Assembly (NCBI GenBank): GCA_017880705.1
Contig: JADGRS010000241.1
Span: 1-5,450 of the forward strand
DNA: 5,450 nucleotides
DNA from: Burkholderiales bacterium
GTDB lineage: Bacteria; Pseudomonadota; Gammaproteobacteria; Burkholderiales; Usitatibacteraceae
Reading direction: 5' to 3'
In this document: in pieces, positions 1 through 5,450 of the stretch
How positions within the stretch are numbered: the stretch's first letter is position 1
Layout: each line of letters starts with the position of its first letter
Made by a program: the position numbers and the translations under genes
The notes under the pieces: model-generated
The model's database searches: none
Told to the model about the DNA's origin: nothing
What the model saw: the letters and a program-made list of their open reading frames with translations, nothing else

Positions 1-738
1 GTCGTCAGCCTTCCCGACGGCCGCGAGAGCAACGCGAGGCTCGTCGGCGACGATCCCGATTCCGACCTCGCGGTGGTCCGTCTCGACGCGCCGGTCGACG
101 ACTGGATCGCGCTCGGCGATTCCCGCAAGGTCGAGGTGGGCCAGGTGGCGATCGCCATCGGCAGCCCGTACGGATTCCAGCACACGGTCACCTCGGGAAT
201 CGTGAGCGCGCTCGGCCGCTCGATGCGCTCCCAGGCCGGACGGCTCATCGACGACGTGATCCAGACCGACGCCGCGTTGAATCCCGGCAACTCCGGCGGC
301 CCGCTGGTGAACTCGCGGGGCGAGGTGATCGGCGTCAACACCGCGGTCATCCTGCCCGCGCAGGGCATCTGCTTCGCGATCGGCGCGAACACCGCGCGAG
401 TCATCGCCGGCTGGCTCGTCACCGAAGGCCGCGTGCCGCGCGCGCGCATCGGGGTCGCAGGCGAGAACGTGCCGATCTCGCGGCGCTACGTGCGGCATTT
501 CGCACTGGAGAACGAGAGCGGCGTGCGCGTGATCCAGGTCGAGCGCGGCGGCCCCGCGGAAAAGGCGGGGCTTCGCGAGGGCGACCTCATCATCGCGCTC
601 GGCGACGACACGATCTCGGGCGTGGACGACCTGCACCGGCTGCTCACGGGCCACGAGGCGGTACGCGAGACGTTGCTGCGGGTGATCCGTCTCACCGGTC
701 GCGTCGACCTTCCGATTCGCCCCGAGGCGCGCGGGTAG
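1..738 (+). CDS. S1C serine protease, HtrA/Deg-like, with one PDZ domain (5' end missing)
   Basis: The reading frame is open from base 1 and ends at TAG 736-738, so only the last 245 residues are visible. The start, any signal peptide or membrane anchor, and the catalytic His lie upstream of the window. The catalytic Asp is in SDLAVVRL (codon 64-66). The nucleophile Ser is in NPGNSGGPLVN (codon 292-294). The 76-residue Asp-Ser spacing is close to that of DegP, and both residues are intact, so this is probably an active protease. The frame continues with GVNTAVI and GICFAIG, typical of the end of the protease barrel. A single PDZ domain follows from about base 439 (RARIGV, then GGPAEKAGLREGDLIIALGD), ending just before the stop. 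HtrA-type enzymes degrade or monitor misfolded proteins, with the PDZ domain binding C-terminal peptides. Without the N-terminus the cellular compartment cannot be decided, so no degP/degQ/degS symbol is given. Confidence 0.95.
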   Translation, partial: VVSLPDGRESNARLVGDDPDSDLAVVRLDAPVDDWIALGDSRKVEVGQVAIAIGSPYGFQHTVTSGIVSALGRSMRSQAGRLIDDVIQTDAALNPGNSGGPLVNSRGEVIGVNTAVILPAQGICFAIGANTARVIAGWLVTEGRVPRARIGVAGENVPISRRYVRHFALENESGVRVIQVERGGPAEKAGLREGDLIIALGDDTISGVDDLHRLLTGHEAVRETLLRVIRLTGRVDLPIRPEARG

Positions 739-750
739 CGTGGCCTTTTC

Positions 751-771
751 CTATCGCGCAGATAGTTTTTT
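751..771 (+). terminator. possible weak intrinsic terminator after the protease gene
   Basis: CTATC (751-755) and GATAG (761-765) form a perfect 5-bp stem around the 5-nt loop GCGCA, followed immediately by six T (766-771). It lies 12 nt after the protease stop. The geometry is right for a rho-independent terminator, but the stem is short and has only two G-C pairs, so it may be inefficient. The T-run stands out in such GC-rich DNA. The rest of the 100-nt gap (739-838) shows no convincing -35/-10 pair for the thioredoxin gene. Confidence 0.45.
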
Positions 772-828
772 CCAACTGGCCGTCAAAGCCGCGTTCGGTC
801 AAGCTGTCCATACGAAACCCCAACTGTC

Positions 829-833
829 GGAGG
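829..833 (+). promoter_or_regulatory. ribosome binding site of the thioredoxin gene
   Basis: GGAGG lies 5 nt upstream of ATG 839-841. This strong Shine-Dalgarno decides the start. The frame could be extended upstream to a GTG at 740, but that adds 33 residues with no thioredoxin-fold similarity and would place the start 1 nt after the protease stop, over the hairpin and T-run. Confidence 0.85.
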
Positions 834-838
834 CATCA

Positions 839-1219
839 ATGCCCGTAGTCGAGCTGACCAAGGACAATTTCGAGCAGGTCATCACTTCCAACGCGACGGT
901 CATCGTCGACTATTGGGCCCCGTGGTGCGGGCCGTGCCGCGGCTTCGCGCCCGTGTTCGAGCGCGTCGCCGAGCAGAATCCCGGCGCGGTGTTCGCCAAG
1001 GTCAACACGGATGAAGAGCAGGAAATCGCCTCGCATTTCCAGATCCGCTCGATTCCCACGCTGATGGTGTTCCGCGAGCAGATCATCGTCTTCTCGCAGC
1101 CGGGAGCGCTTCCGCAGAGCGCGCTCGAGCAAGTGGTCGAAAAGGCGCAGGCGCTCGACATGAACGCCGTGCGCGCGCAGATCGGCAAGCAGGAGAGTGC
1201 TCCGCCGCCTGCCGCCTGA
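839..1219 (+). CDS. thioredoxin family protein
   Basis: This encodes 126 residues, slightly longer than E. coli thioredoxin 1 (about 108). The fold reads in order: an N-terminal segment VVELTKDNFEQVI, strand VIVDYWA, the redox site WCGPC with cysteines at 30 and 33, and the cis-proline loop SIPT with Pro73. The conserved Gly of the last strand is in QPGALP (Gly89). The WCGPC motif and cis-Pro support a soluble cytoplasmic thiol-disulfide reductase that would be reduced by thioredoxin reductase. There is no signal peptide. Two departures from the classical form are visible: the usual KNG turn after the cis-Pro strand is REQ, and about 20 residues are added at the C-terminus, ending in a Pro/Ala tail. 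It is therefore a thioredoxin-family member rather than a certain trxA. It follows the protease gene after 100 nt on the same strand and is closed by a strong terminator. Confidence 0.93.
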   Translation: MPVVELTKDNFEQVITSNATVIVDYWAPWCGPCRGFAPVFERVAEQNPGAVFAKVNTDEEQEIASHFQIRSIPTLMVFREQIIVFSQPGALPQSALEQVVEKAQALDMNAVRAQIGKQESAPPPAA

Positions 1220-1236
1220 GGCGCGGTCCAGAAGCT

Positions 1237-1277
1237 AGAATGGCCTGGGGCGAACTACGTCCCGGGCCATTTTTCTT
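1237..1277 (+). terminator. intrinsic terminator of the thioredoxin gene
   Basis: The arms AATGGCCTGGG (1239-1249) and CCCGGGCCATT (1261-1271) pair over 11 bp with a single T-G wobble (1246/1264), around an 11-nt loop (1250-1260). The outer pairs can extend by G1238-T1272 and A1237-T1273. The right arm runs into TTTTTCTT (1270-1277). It begins 18 nt after the thioredoxin TGA. It ends 13 nt before the preferred putA start, so it separates the two transcription units. The GC-rich inner stem and U-tract make this the clearest regulatory element in the window. Confidence 0.85.
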
Positions 1278-1290
1278 GATCCCCATTCCC

Positions 1291-4200
1291 ATGGACCAGC
1301 ACATACCCCCGCTTCGCGTACGGCTGCGGGAGAACTATCTCCGGGACGAAGCCGAGGCGCTCGGCGAGCTCCTGGCGCAGGCGCGCCTGGCGCCCGAGGT
1401 CGCGGAGCGAGTGCAGGCGCGCGCACGCGGGCTCGTCGAGAAGGTGCGCTCCCTGCAGAAGGTGCATGCGGGGATGCAGTCGTTCCTTCGCGAATACGAC
1501 CTTTCGTCGCAGGAAGGCGTGCTGCTGATGTGCGTCGCCGAGGCGCTCCTGAGGATTCCCGATGCCGCCACCGCGGATCGGCTGATCCGAGACAAGCTCT
1601 CCCAGGGCGATTGGGAACGCCACGTCGGACGCAATCGCTCGCTCCTCGTGAATGCCGGAACCTGGGGGATGATGCTCACCGGAAAGCTGGTGAGCGTGGA
1701 TGAGCAAACCGCCGAGAGTCCCGGCGCGTGGCTCGCGCGCCTCGCCGCCCGCGCGGGCGAGCCCGTGGTGCGCATGGCGCTGCGCCAGGGCATGAAGCTC
1801 ATGGCCGAGCAGTTCGTGATGGGGCGCACCATCGAGGACGCGCTCGCGCGCAGCCGCGAGGCCGAGCACGCCGCGTATCTTCACTCGTACGACATGCTCG
1901 GCGAAGCGGCCTTCACCGCGGCCGACGCCGGGCGCTACTTCACCGCGTACGAGAAGGCCATCGACGCGATCGCCGCGTATCGGGACGCCCGGGCTGTGCC
2001 GGGCGTGTTTTCGAGGCCCGGCATCTCGATCAAGCTCTCGGCGCTTCATCCACGCTATGAATTCACGCAGCGCGAGCGCGTGCGCGCGGAGCTCGCGCCG
2101 CGAGTCCTCGCCCTGGTCGAGCGGGCGCGCCGGGGCGACGTCGGGGTCACGCTCGACGCCGAGGAGGCGGATCGCCTCGACCTGTCGCTCGACATCTTCG
2201 AGCACGCGTTCGCCTCGAAGACGCTCGCCGGGTGGGAAGGGCTGGGAGTCGCGGTCCAGGCGTACCAGAAGCGCGCGCCCTTCATGATCGACTGGCTCGC
2301 GGATCTCGCGCGGCGCGAGCGCCGCCGCATCATGGTTCGCCTGGTGAAGGGCGCGTACTGGGATAGCGAGGTGAAGCGCGCGCAGATGCAGGGGCTCGCG
2401 GGCTATCCCGTCTTCACGCGCAAGGCGAACACCGACGTCTCCTATCTCGCCTGCGCCGGGAAGATCCTGGCGTCGCCCGACGCGTTCTACGGCCAGTTCG
2501 CGACGCACAACGCGCACACGGTGGCGACCGTCCTCGAGCGCGCATCGCCCGGCCAGCCGCTCGAGTTCCAGCGCCTGCACGGAATGGGCGAGGATCTCTA
2601 CGAGCAGGTGATCGCGCAGGGGCACGCATGCCGCGTCTACGCGCCCGTGGGAAGCCACGAGGACCTTCTTCCCTATCTTGTGAGGCGCTTGCTCGAGAAC
2701 GGCGCGAACACTTCGTTCGTGAACCGCATCGCCGATGCAGCGATTCCCATCGAGAGCGTGATCGCCGATCCGGTGGCGATCGCGGCTTCCCAGCCGGCGG
2801 CGAATCCGAAGATCCCGCTGCCCGCGGCGCTCTACGGCGATCGCGCCAATTCGGCGGGCTTCGCGTTCGCCGACGAATCGTTCGCGGCGCCGCTCCTCGC
2901 GCGGCTCTCCTCGTTCGCGGCGCGCACTGACTTCGCCGCCGCGCCGCTCGTGTCCGGCAAGGACGTCGCGGGCGTCGCGCGAGAGGCGCGCGACCCTTCG
3001 AGCGGACGGACGATCGGGCGCGTCGTCGAGGGCACCGCGCAGATCGCGTGGCTCGCGCTCGCCGCCGCGAGCCGCGCGTCCATTCCCGACGCGAACAACC
3101 GCGCCGCGATTCTGGAGCGCGCGGCCGACGCGCTCGAGGCCAATCGCGTCGAGCTCCTCGCGCTCCTCGCGCGCGAGGCGGGCAAGACGCTTGCCGACGG
3201 CCTCGGCGAGGTGCGCGAGGCCGCCGACTTCTGCCGCTACTACGCGATGCTCGCGCGCCGTCATTTCGCGCGGGCCGAGGAGCTCACCGGCCCCACGGGC
3301 GAGTCCAATCGCCTGCAGCTCACGGGGCGCGGGACTTTCGTTTGCGTGAGCCCGTGGAATTTTCCCCTCGCCATCTTCGTAGGGCAGGTTGCCGCCGCGT
3401 TCGCCGCGGGCAACGCAGTGATCGCGAAGCCCGCGGAGCAGACGCCGCTCGTGGCGTATCGCGCGGTGAAGATCCTCCATGAGGCGGGCGTTCCCGTGGA
3501 TGCGCTCCATCTCGTGCCGGGCGACGGCGAGACGGTCGGCGCGGCGCTGGTGAGCGATCCGCGCATCGCGGGCGTGGCCTTCACCGGCTCGACCGAGACC
3601 GCCCGCGCGATCAACCGCGCGCTCGCGGCGCGCGACGGGCCCATCGTTCCCTTCATCGCGGAGACTGGCGGGCTGAACGCGATGTTCGTCGATTCGAGCG
3701 CGCTTCCCGAGCAGGTCGTCTCAGACGTGATTGCGTCAGCCTTCAACAGCGCCGGCCAGCGCTGCTCGGCGCTGCGCATCCTGTGCCTGCAGGAGGAGAT
3801 CGCGCCCCGGGTGATCGAGATCCTCGCCGGCGCCATGGCGGAGCTGAAGCTCGGCGATCCCGCACGCCTCGACACCGACGTGGGGCCCGTGATCGACGCC
3901 GAGGCGCTCGCGATGCTCGAGGCGCACGCGGCGAGGATGGATCGCGAGGCGAAGCTGCTCTGCAAGGCGGCGATGCCCGTCGACCGGAACGCGGGAATGT
4001 TCTTCGCGCCGCGCGCGTACGAGATCGCCAGCCTCGACGCGATCGATCGCGAGGTGTTCGGGCCGATCCTGCACGTGGTGCGCTACGGGTCGGCCGATCT
4101 CGGCTCGATCGTCGATGCCGTGAACGCCAAGGGCTACGGGCTCACCATGGGCATCCACAGCCGCATCGAGGACACCGTCGAATTCGTGCGCCGCCGCGCA

Positions 4201-4401
4201 TGCGCGGGCAATCTCTACGTGAACCGCAACATGATCGGCGCGACCGTGGGCGTGCAGCCCTTCGGCGGCGAGGGCCTGTCGGGAACCGGTCCCAAGGCCG
4301 GCGGGCCGCACTATCTTTTCCGGTTCGCGAACGAGCGCACCTTCACGGTGAACACCGCCGCCGCGGGCGGCAACGCCTCGCTCATAGCCGGCTCCGAGTA
4401 A
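1291..4401 (+). CDS. putA: bifunctional proline dehydrogenase / L-glutamate gamma-semialdehyde dehydrogenase PutA, short form
   Basis: PutA oxidises proline to pyrroline-5-carboxylate with FAD. It then oxidises the hydrolysed semialdehyde to glutamate with NAD, channelling the intermediate between the two sites. The product is 1036 residues. A helical arm region (about 1-130, with LSSQEGVLLMCVAEALLRIP) leads into a proline dehydrogenase barrel (about 160-490). That barrel carries Lys248 (SIKLSALHPRY), Asp289 (DAEEADRL), LVKGAYWDSE (351-360), Tyr450 (VYAPVG) and Arg465/Arg466 (LVRRLLENGANTSF), which match the E. coli active-site residues K329, D370, Y540, R555 and R556. The aldehyde dehydrogenase part (about 530-1010) has SPWNFPLAIF, FTGSTE, catalytic-region Glu791 (ETGGLNAM) and nucleophile Cys825 (GQRCSALR). 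All key residues are present. The protein lacks the N-terminal ribbon-helix-helix and the long C-terminal domain of E. coli PutA (1320 residues). It ends in the conserved tail TVNTAAAGGNA, as in the roughly 1000-residue Bradyrhizobium enzyme. ATG 1291 is preferred because ATG 1240 lies inside the terminator hairpin. No good Shine-Dalgarno precedes 1291. Confidence 0.97.
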   Translation: MDQHIPPLRVRLRENYLRDEAEALGELLAQARLAPEVAERVQARARGLVEKVRSLQKVHAGMQSFLREYDLSSQEGVLLMCVAEALLRIPDAATADRLIRDKLSQGDWERHVGRNRSLLVNAGTWGMMLTGKLVSVDEQTAESPGAWLARLAARAGEPVVRMALRQGMKLMAEQFVMGRTIEDALARSREAEHAAYLHSYDMLGEAAFTAADAGRYFTAYEKAIDAIAAYRDARAVPGVFSRPGISIKLSALHPRYEFTQRERVRAELAPRVLALVERARRGDVGVTLDAEEADRLDLSLDIFEHAFASKTLAGWEGLGVAVQAYQKRAPFMIDWLADLARRERRRIMVRLVKGAYWDSEVKRAQMQGLAGYPVFTRKANTDVSYLACAGKILASPDAFYGQFATHNAHTVATVLERASPGQPLEFQRLHGMGEDLYEQVIAQGHACRVYAPVGSHEDLLPYLVRRLLENGANTSFVNRIADAAIPIESVIADPVAIAASQPAANPKIPLPAALYGDRANSAGFAFADESFAAPLLARLSSFAARTDFAAAPLVSGKDVAGVAREARDPSSGRTIGRVVEGTAQIAWLALAAASRASIPDANNRAAILERAADALEANRVELLALLAREAGKTLADGLGEVREAADFCRYYAMLARRHFARAEELTGPTGESNRLQLTGRGTFVCVSPWNFPLAIFVGQVAAAFAAGNAVIAKPAEQTPLVAYRAVKILHEAGVPVDALHLVPGDGETVGAALVSDPRIAGVAFTGSTETARAINRALAARDGPIVPFIAETGGLNAMFVDSSALPEQVVSDVIASAFNSAGQRCSALRILCLQEEIAPRVIEILAGAMAELKLGDPARLDTDVGPVIDAEALAMLEAHAARMDREAKLLCKAAMPVDRNAGMFFAPRAYEIASLDAIDREVFGPILHVVRYGSADLGSIVDAVNAKGYGLTMGIHSRIEDTVEFVRRRACAGNLYVNRNMIGATVGVQPFGGEGLSGTGPKAGGPHYLFRFANERTFTVNTAAAGGNASLIAGSE

Positions 4402-4403
4402 GG

Positions 4404-5114
4404 GTGATCTTCGACAGGAAGCTCGTCGAGGGGCGCCTCATCCGGCGCTACAAGCGATTCCTCGCGGACGTTCAGCTGGAAGGCGAGGTGATCACCGCCG
4501 CCTGCCCGAACACCGGCTCGATGCTCGGCTGCGCGGAGCCCGGGAGCCGCGTGTGGCTCTCGGAGAGCGACAAGGCCGCGCGGAAGTACCGGCACACCTG
4601 GGAGATCGTCGAGGTCGCCGGCGCCAAGCCGGTCATGGTCGGCATCAACACGGGGCGGCCGAACGCGCTGGTCGCCGAAGCCATCGCGTCCGGCGCGATT
4701 CCGGAGCTCGCGGGCTACCGCACGCTGCGCCGCGAAGTGGGATACGGCGAGGAGCGAAGCCGCGTCGACATCCTCCTCGAGAGCCCGCGCCGGAAGAGCT
4801 GCTATGTCGAGGTGAAGAACGTGACCGCCGCCGCGTCACGGGGCGTGGCGCTCTTTCCCGACTGCGTGAGCGAGCGCGGCTCCAAGCACCTGCGGGAGCT
4901 GATGCGCCTCAAGTCGGGCGGGCTGCGTCCCGTGCAGGTCTACTGCGTGCAGCGCGGCGACGTGAGCGAGGTGCGCCCGGCGGATGCGATCGATCCCGAG
5001 TACGGGCGCACGCTGCGCGAGGCGATCGCTGCGGGGGTCGAAGTGCTCGCCTATCGGGCGAGCGTCACGCCGAGCGAGATCCGGATCGAGGAGCGAATAC
5101 CCGTGAGGGTCTAG
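4404..5114 (+). CDS. sfsA: DNA/RNA nuclease-family protein SfsA (sugar fermentation stimulation protein homologue)
   Basis: The 236-residue product is nearly the same length as E. coli SfsA (234) and collinear with it. It starts RLIRRYKRFLADV, followed by CPNTGSMLGC (34-43), KYRHTWE, YGEERSRVDILL and YVEVKNVT. FPDCVSERGSKHLREL follows, and it closes with GVEVLAYRA. The N-terminal part is OB-like. The C-terminal part is a PD-(D/E)XK-like nuclease fold, with Asp122 in RSRVD and Glu136-x-Lys138 in EVK as probable metal and catalytic residues, all present. E. coli SfsA was first described as stimulating maltose use and has since been treated as a nucleic-acid-binding nuclease; its physiological role is poorly defined. 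The start is GTG 4404, 2 nt after the putA stop, with only a weak GAG (4396-4398) as ribosome site. Expression by translational coupling to putA is therefore likely (inference). The frame is open further upstream to 3783, but that part is putA read out of frame. Confidence 0.96.
   Translation: MIFDRKLVEGRLIRRYKRFLADVQLEGEVITAACPNTGSMLGCAEPGSRVWLSESDKAARKYRHTWEIVEVAGAKPVMVGINTGRPNALVAEAIASGAIPELAGYRTLRREVGYGEERSRVDILLESPRRKSCYVEVKNVTAAASRGVALFPDCVSERGSKHLRELMRLKSGGLRPVQVYCVQRGDVSEVRPADAIDPEYGRTLREAIAAGVEVLAYRASVTPSEIRIEERIPVRV
5111..5114. other. tail-to-tail overlap of sfsA and the barstar gene in CTAG
   Basis: The palindrome CTAG supplies both stop codons: TAG 5112-5114 for sfsA on the plus strand and TAG 5113-5111 for the barstar gene on the minus strand. 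The two genes therefore overlap by 4 bp and there is no intergenic space. No hairpin with a T-run is visible on either side, so each transcript probably runs antisense into the other gene unless Rho acts. Confidence 0.9.
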
Positions 5115-5450
5115 GTCTCCGCCGCTTCCCTCAGCCTCGAGACGCCCTTGGGCGCCTTGGTTCCCGAGAGCAGCACCAGCATCGCCGCACCGTCTTCCTT
5201 CCAGGAGGCCACCGCGTCGCGGAGGATCTCGACCAGCGTCTCGAACTGGTCGGGGTGCTTCTCGAGCAGCGGGTCGATGTGGTCGTAGTAGATGACGTAG
5301 CCCTCGGCGTCCACCCACTCGAGGTCGGTCAGGCACTCCTCGAGCGCGTCCCAGTTGTGGCCGAACCCCTTCGGAAAATGCAGGGCCGTCGCGACGTGGA
5401 TGAGCAGCTGCTCCTTGCGCTCGATGTTCTTGCCCTCGATGTGGAAGAAC
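5111..5450 (-). CDS. barstar family protein (ribonuclease-inhibitor-like), 5' end missing
   Basis: Read on the minus strand, the frame enters at the right edge and ends at TAG (5113-5111), giving 112 visible residues; the start lies beyond 5450. The segment LHFPKGFGHNWDALEECLTD matches the core of barstar (LPEYYGENLDALWDCLTG), with the hallmark G-x-N-x-D-A-L-x-x-C-L retained. The opening IEGKNI matches the first strand of the fold, and AAMLVLLSG matches the last (ITIILS in barstar). Barstar binds and blocks the secreted RNase barnase inside the cell that makes it. Here the positions equivalent to the contact residues Tyr29, Trp38 and Asp39 are Gly, Glu and Glu, so binding to a barnase-type enzyme is uncertain. 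After the fold comes a charged tail, KAPKGVSRLREAAE. An internal GTG (5314-5312) opens a shorter 67-codon frame, but it would cut the fold in half and is not the start. Any partner RNase gene would be outside the window. Confidence 0.85.
   Translation of the reverse strand, partial: FFHIEGKNIERKEQLLIHVATALHFPKGFGHNWDALEECLTDLEWVDAEGYVIYYDHIDPLLEKHPDQFETLVEILRDAVASWKEDGAAMLVLLSGTKAPKGVSRLREAAET

Noticed and set aside
740..838. An N-terminal extension of the thioredoxin from GTG 740
   Set aside because: It would be translated across the hairpin and T-run, and it has no family similarity. ATG 839 has a strong GGAGG at ideal spacing.
1236..1241. TAGAAT as a -10 box for putA
   Set aside because: It matches the consensus at five of six positions, but no -35-like sequence lies 16-18 nt upstream and it falls in the terminator's left edge. 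It is too weak to list as a promoter and is kept only as a possibility.
1255..3510. A 751-codon open frame on the minus strand inside putA
   Set aside because: The translation is rich in Arg, Ala, Glu and His with no recognisable fold. putA is unmistakably the real gene on the other strand. Such antisense open frames are expected in GC-rich coding DNA.
3783..4403. An in-frame 5' extension of sfsA through the end of putA, giving a 443-residue product
   Set aside because: The extension is Arg-rich low-complexity sequence from reading putA out of frame. Similarity to SfsA begins right after GTG 4404, and the 236-residue length fits the family.
5045..5063. A 7-bp perfect inverted repeat GCTCGCC/GGCGAGC near the end of sfsA
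   Set aside because: It lies inside coding sequence (VLAYRAS) and has no T-run on either strand. It is probably a by-product of GC-rich codon use rather than a terminator for the barstar transcript.
5111..5314. A 67-residue gene starting at GTG 5314 on the minus strand
   Set aside because: The same frame continues without a stop to the right edge and contains the barstar core upstream of that GTG, so this is only the 3' portion of a longer gene.
4836..5336. A 166-codon minus-strand frame across the sfsA/barstar junction
   Set aside because: The product is an Arg/Gly-rich shadow of two well-supported genes in other frames, with no recognisable motif.

Overview
The window is GC-rich (roughly two thirds G+C by eye), densely packed DNA. 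It looks like an ordinary chromosomal stretch of a proteobacterium. The PutA, SfsA and thioredoxin sequences, together with the codon bias, suggest Betaproteobacteria, but this assignment rests on general resemblance, not on a search. No RNA gene, CRISPR array, insertion sequence or phage gene is visible.

Layout, left to right: (1) the 3' part of an HtrA/Deg-type S1C serine protease with one PDZ domain (1-738, +); (2) a 100-nt gap with a small hairpin and T-run; (3) a 126-residue thioredoxin-family protein with an intact WCGPC site (839-1219, +); (4) a convincing intrinsic terminator (about 1237-1277) that overlaps a spurious upstream ATG of the next frame; (5) putA, a bifunctional proline dehydrogenase / glutamate-semialdehyde dehydrogenase of the short architecture that lacks the DNA-binding ribbon-helix-helix (1291-4401, +); (6) sfsA, a PD-(D/E)XK-like nuclease-family protein that starts 2 nt after the putA stop with a GTG codon (4404-5114, +); (7) on the opposite strand, the 3' part of a barstar-family (ribonuclease-inhibitor-like) gene entering from the right edge (5111-5450, -). 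Its stop codon interlocks with that of sfsA in the palindrome CTAG.

Functionally, the protease and thioredoxin are protein-quality and redox genes. The terminator after the thioredoxin gene implies that putA-sfsA is a separate transcription unit. PutA oxidises proline to glutamate. SfsA is a conserved nuclease-family protein historically linked to sugar fermentation in E. coli, and there is no obvious mechanistic tie to proline use beyond the tight spacing. The barstar-like gene belongs to a different, convergent unit, and a partner RNase, if any, would lie beyond the right edge.

I did not find a clearly novel system. The points most worth a second look are the barstar homologue with changes at the classical barnase-contact positions, the 4-nt tail-to-tail overlap with no room for a terminator, and the terminator that rules out the longest putA start.
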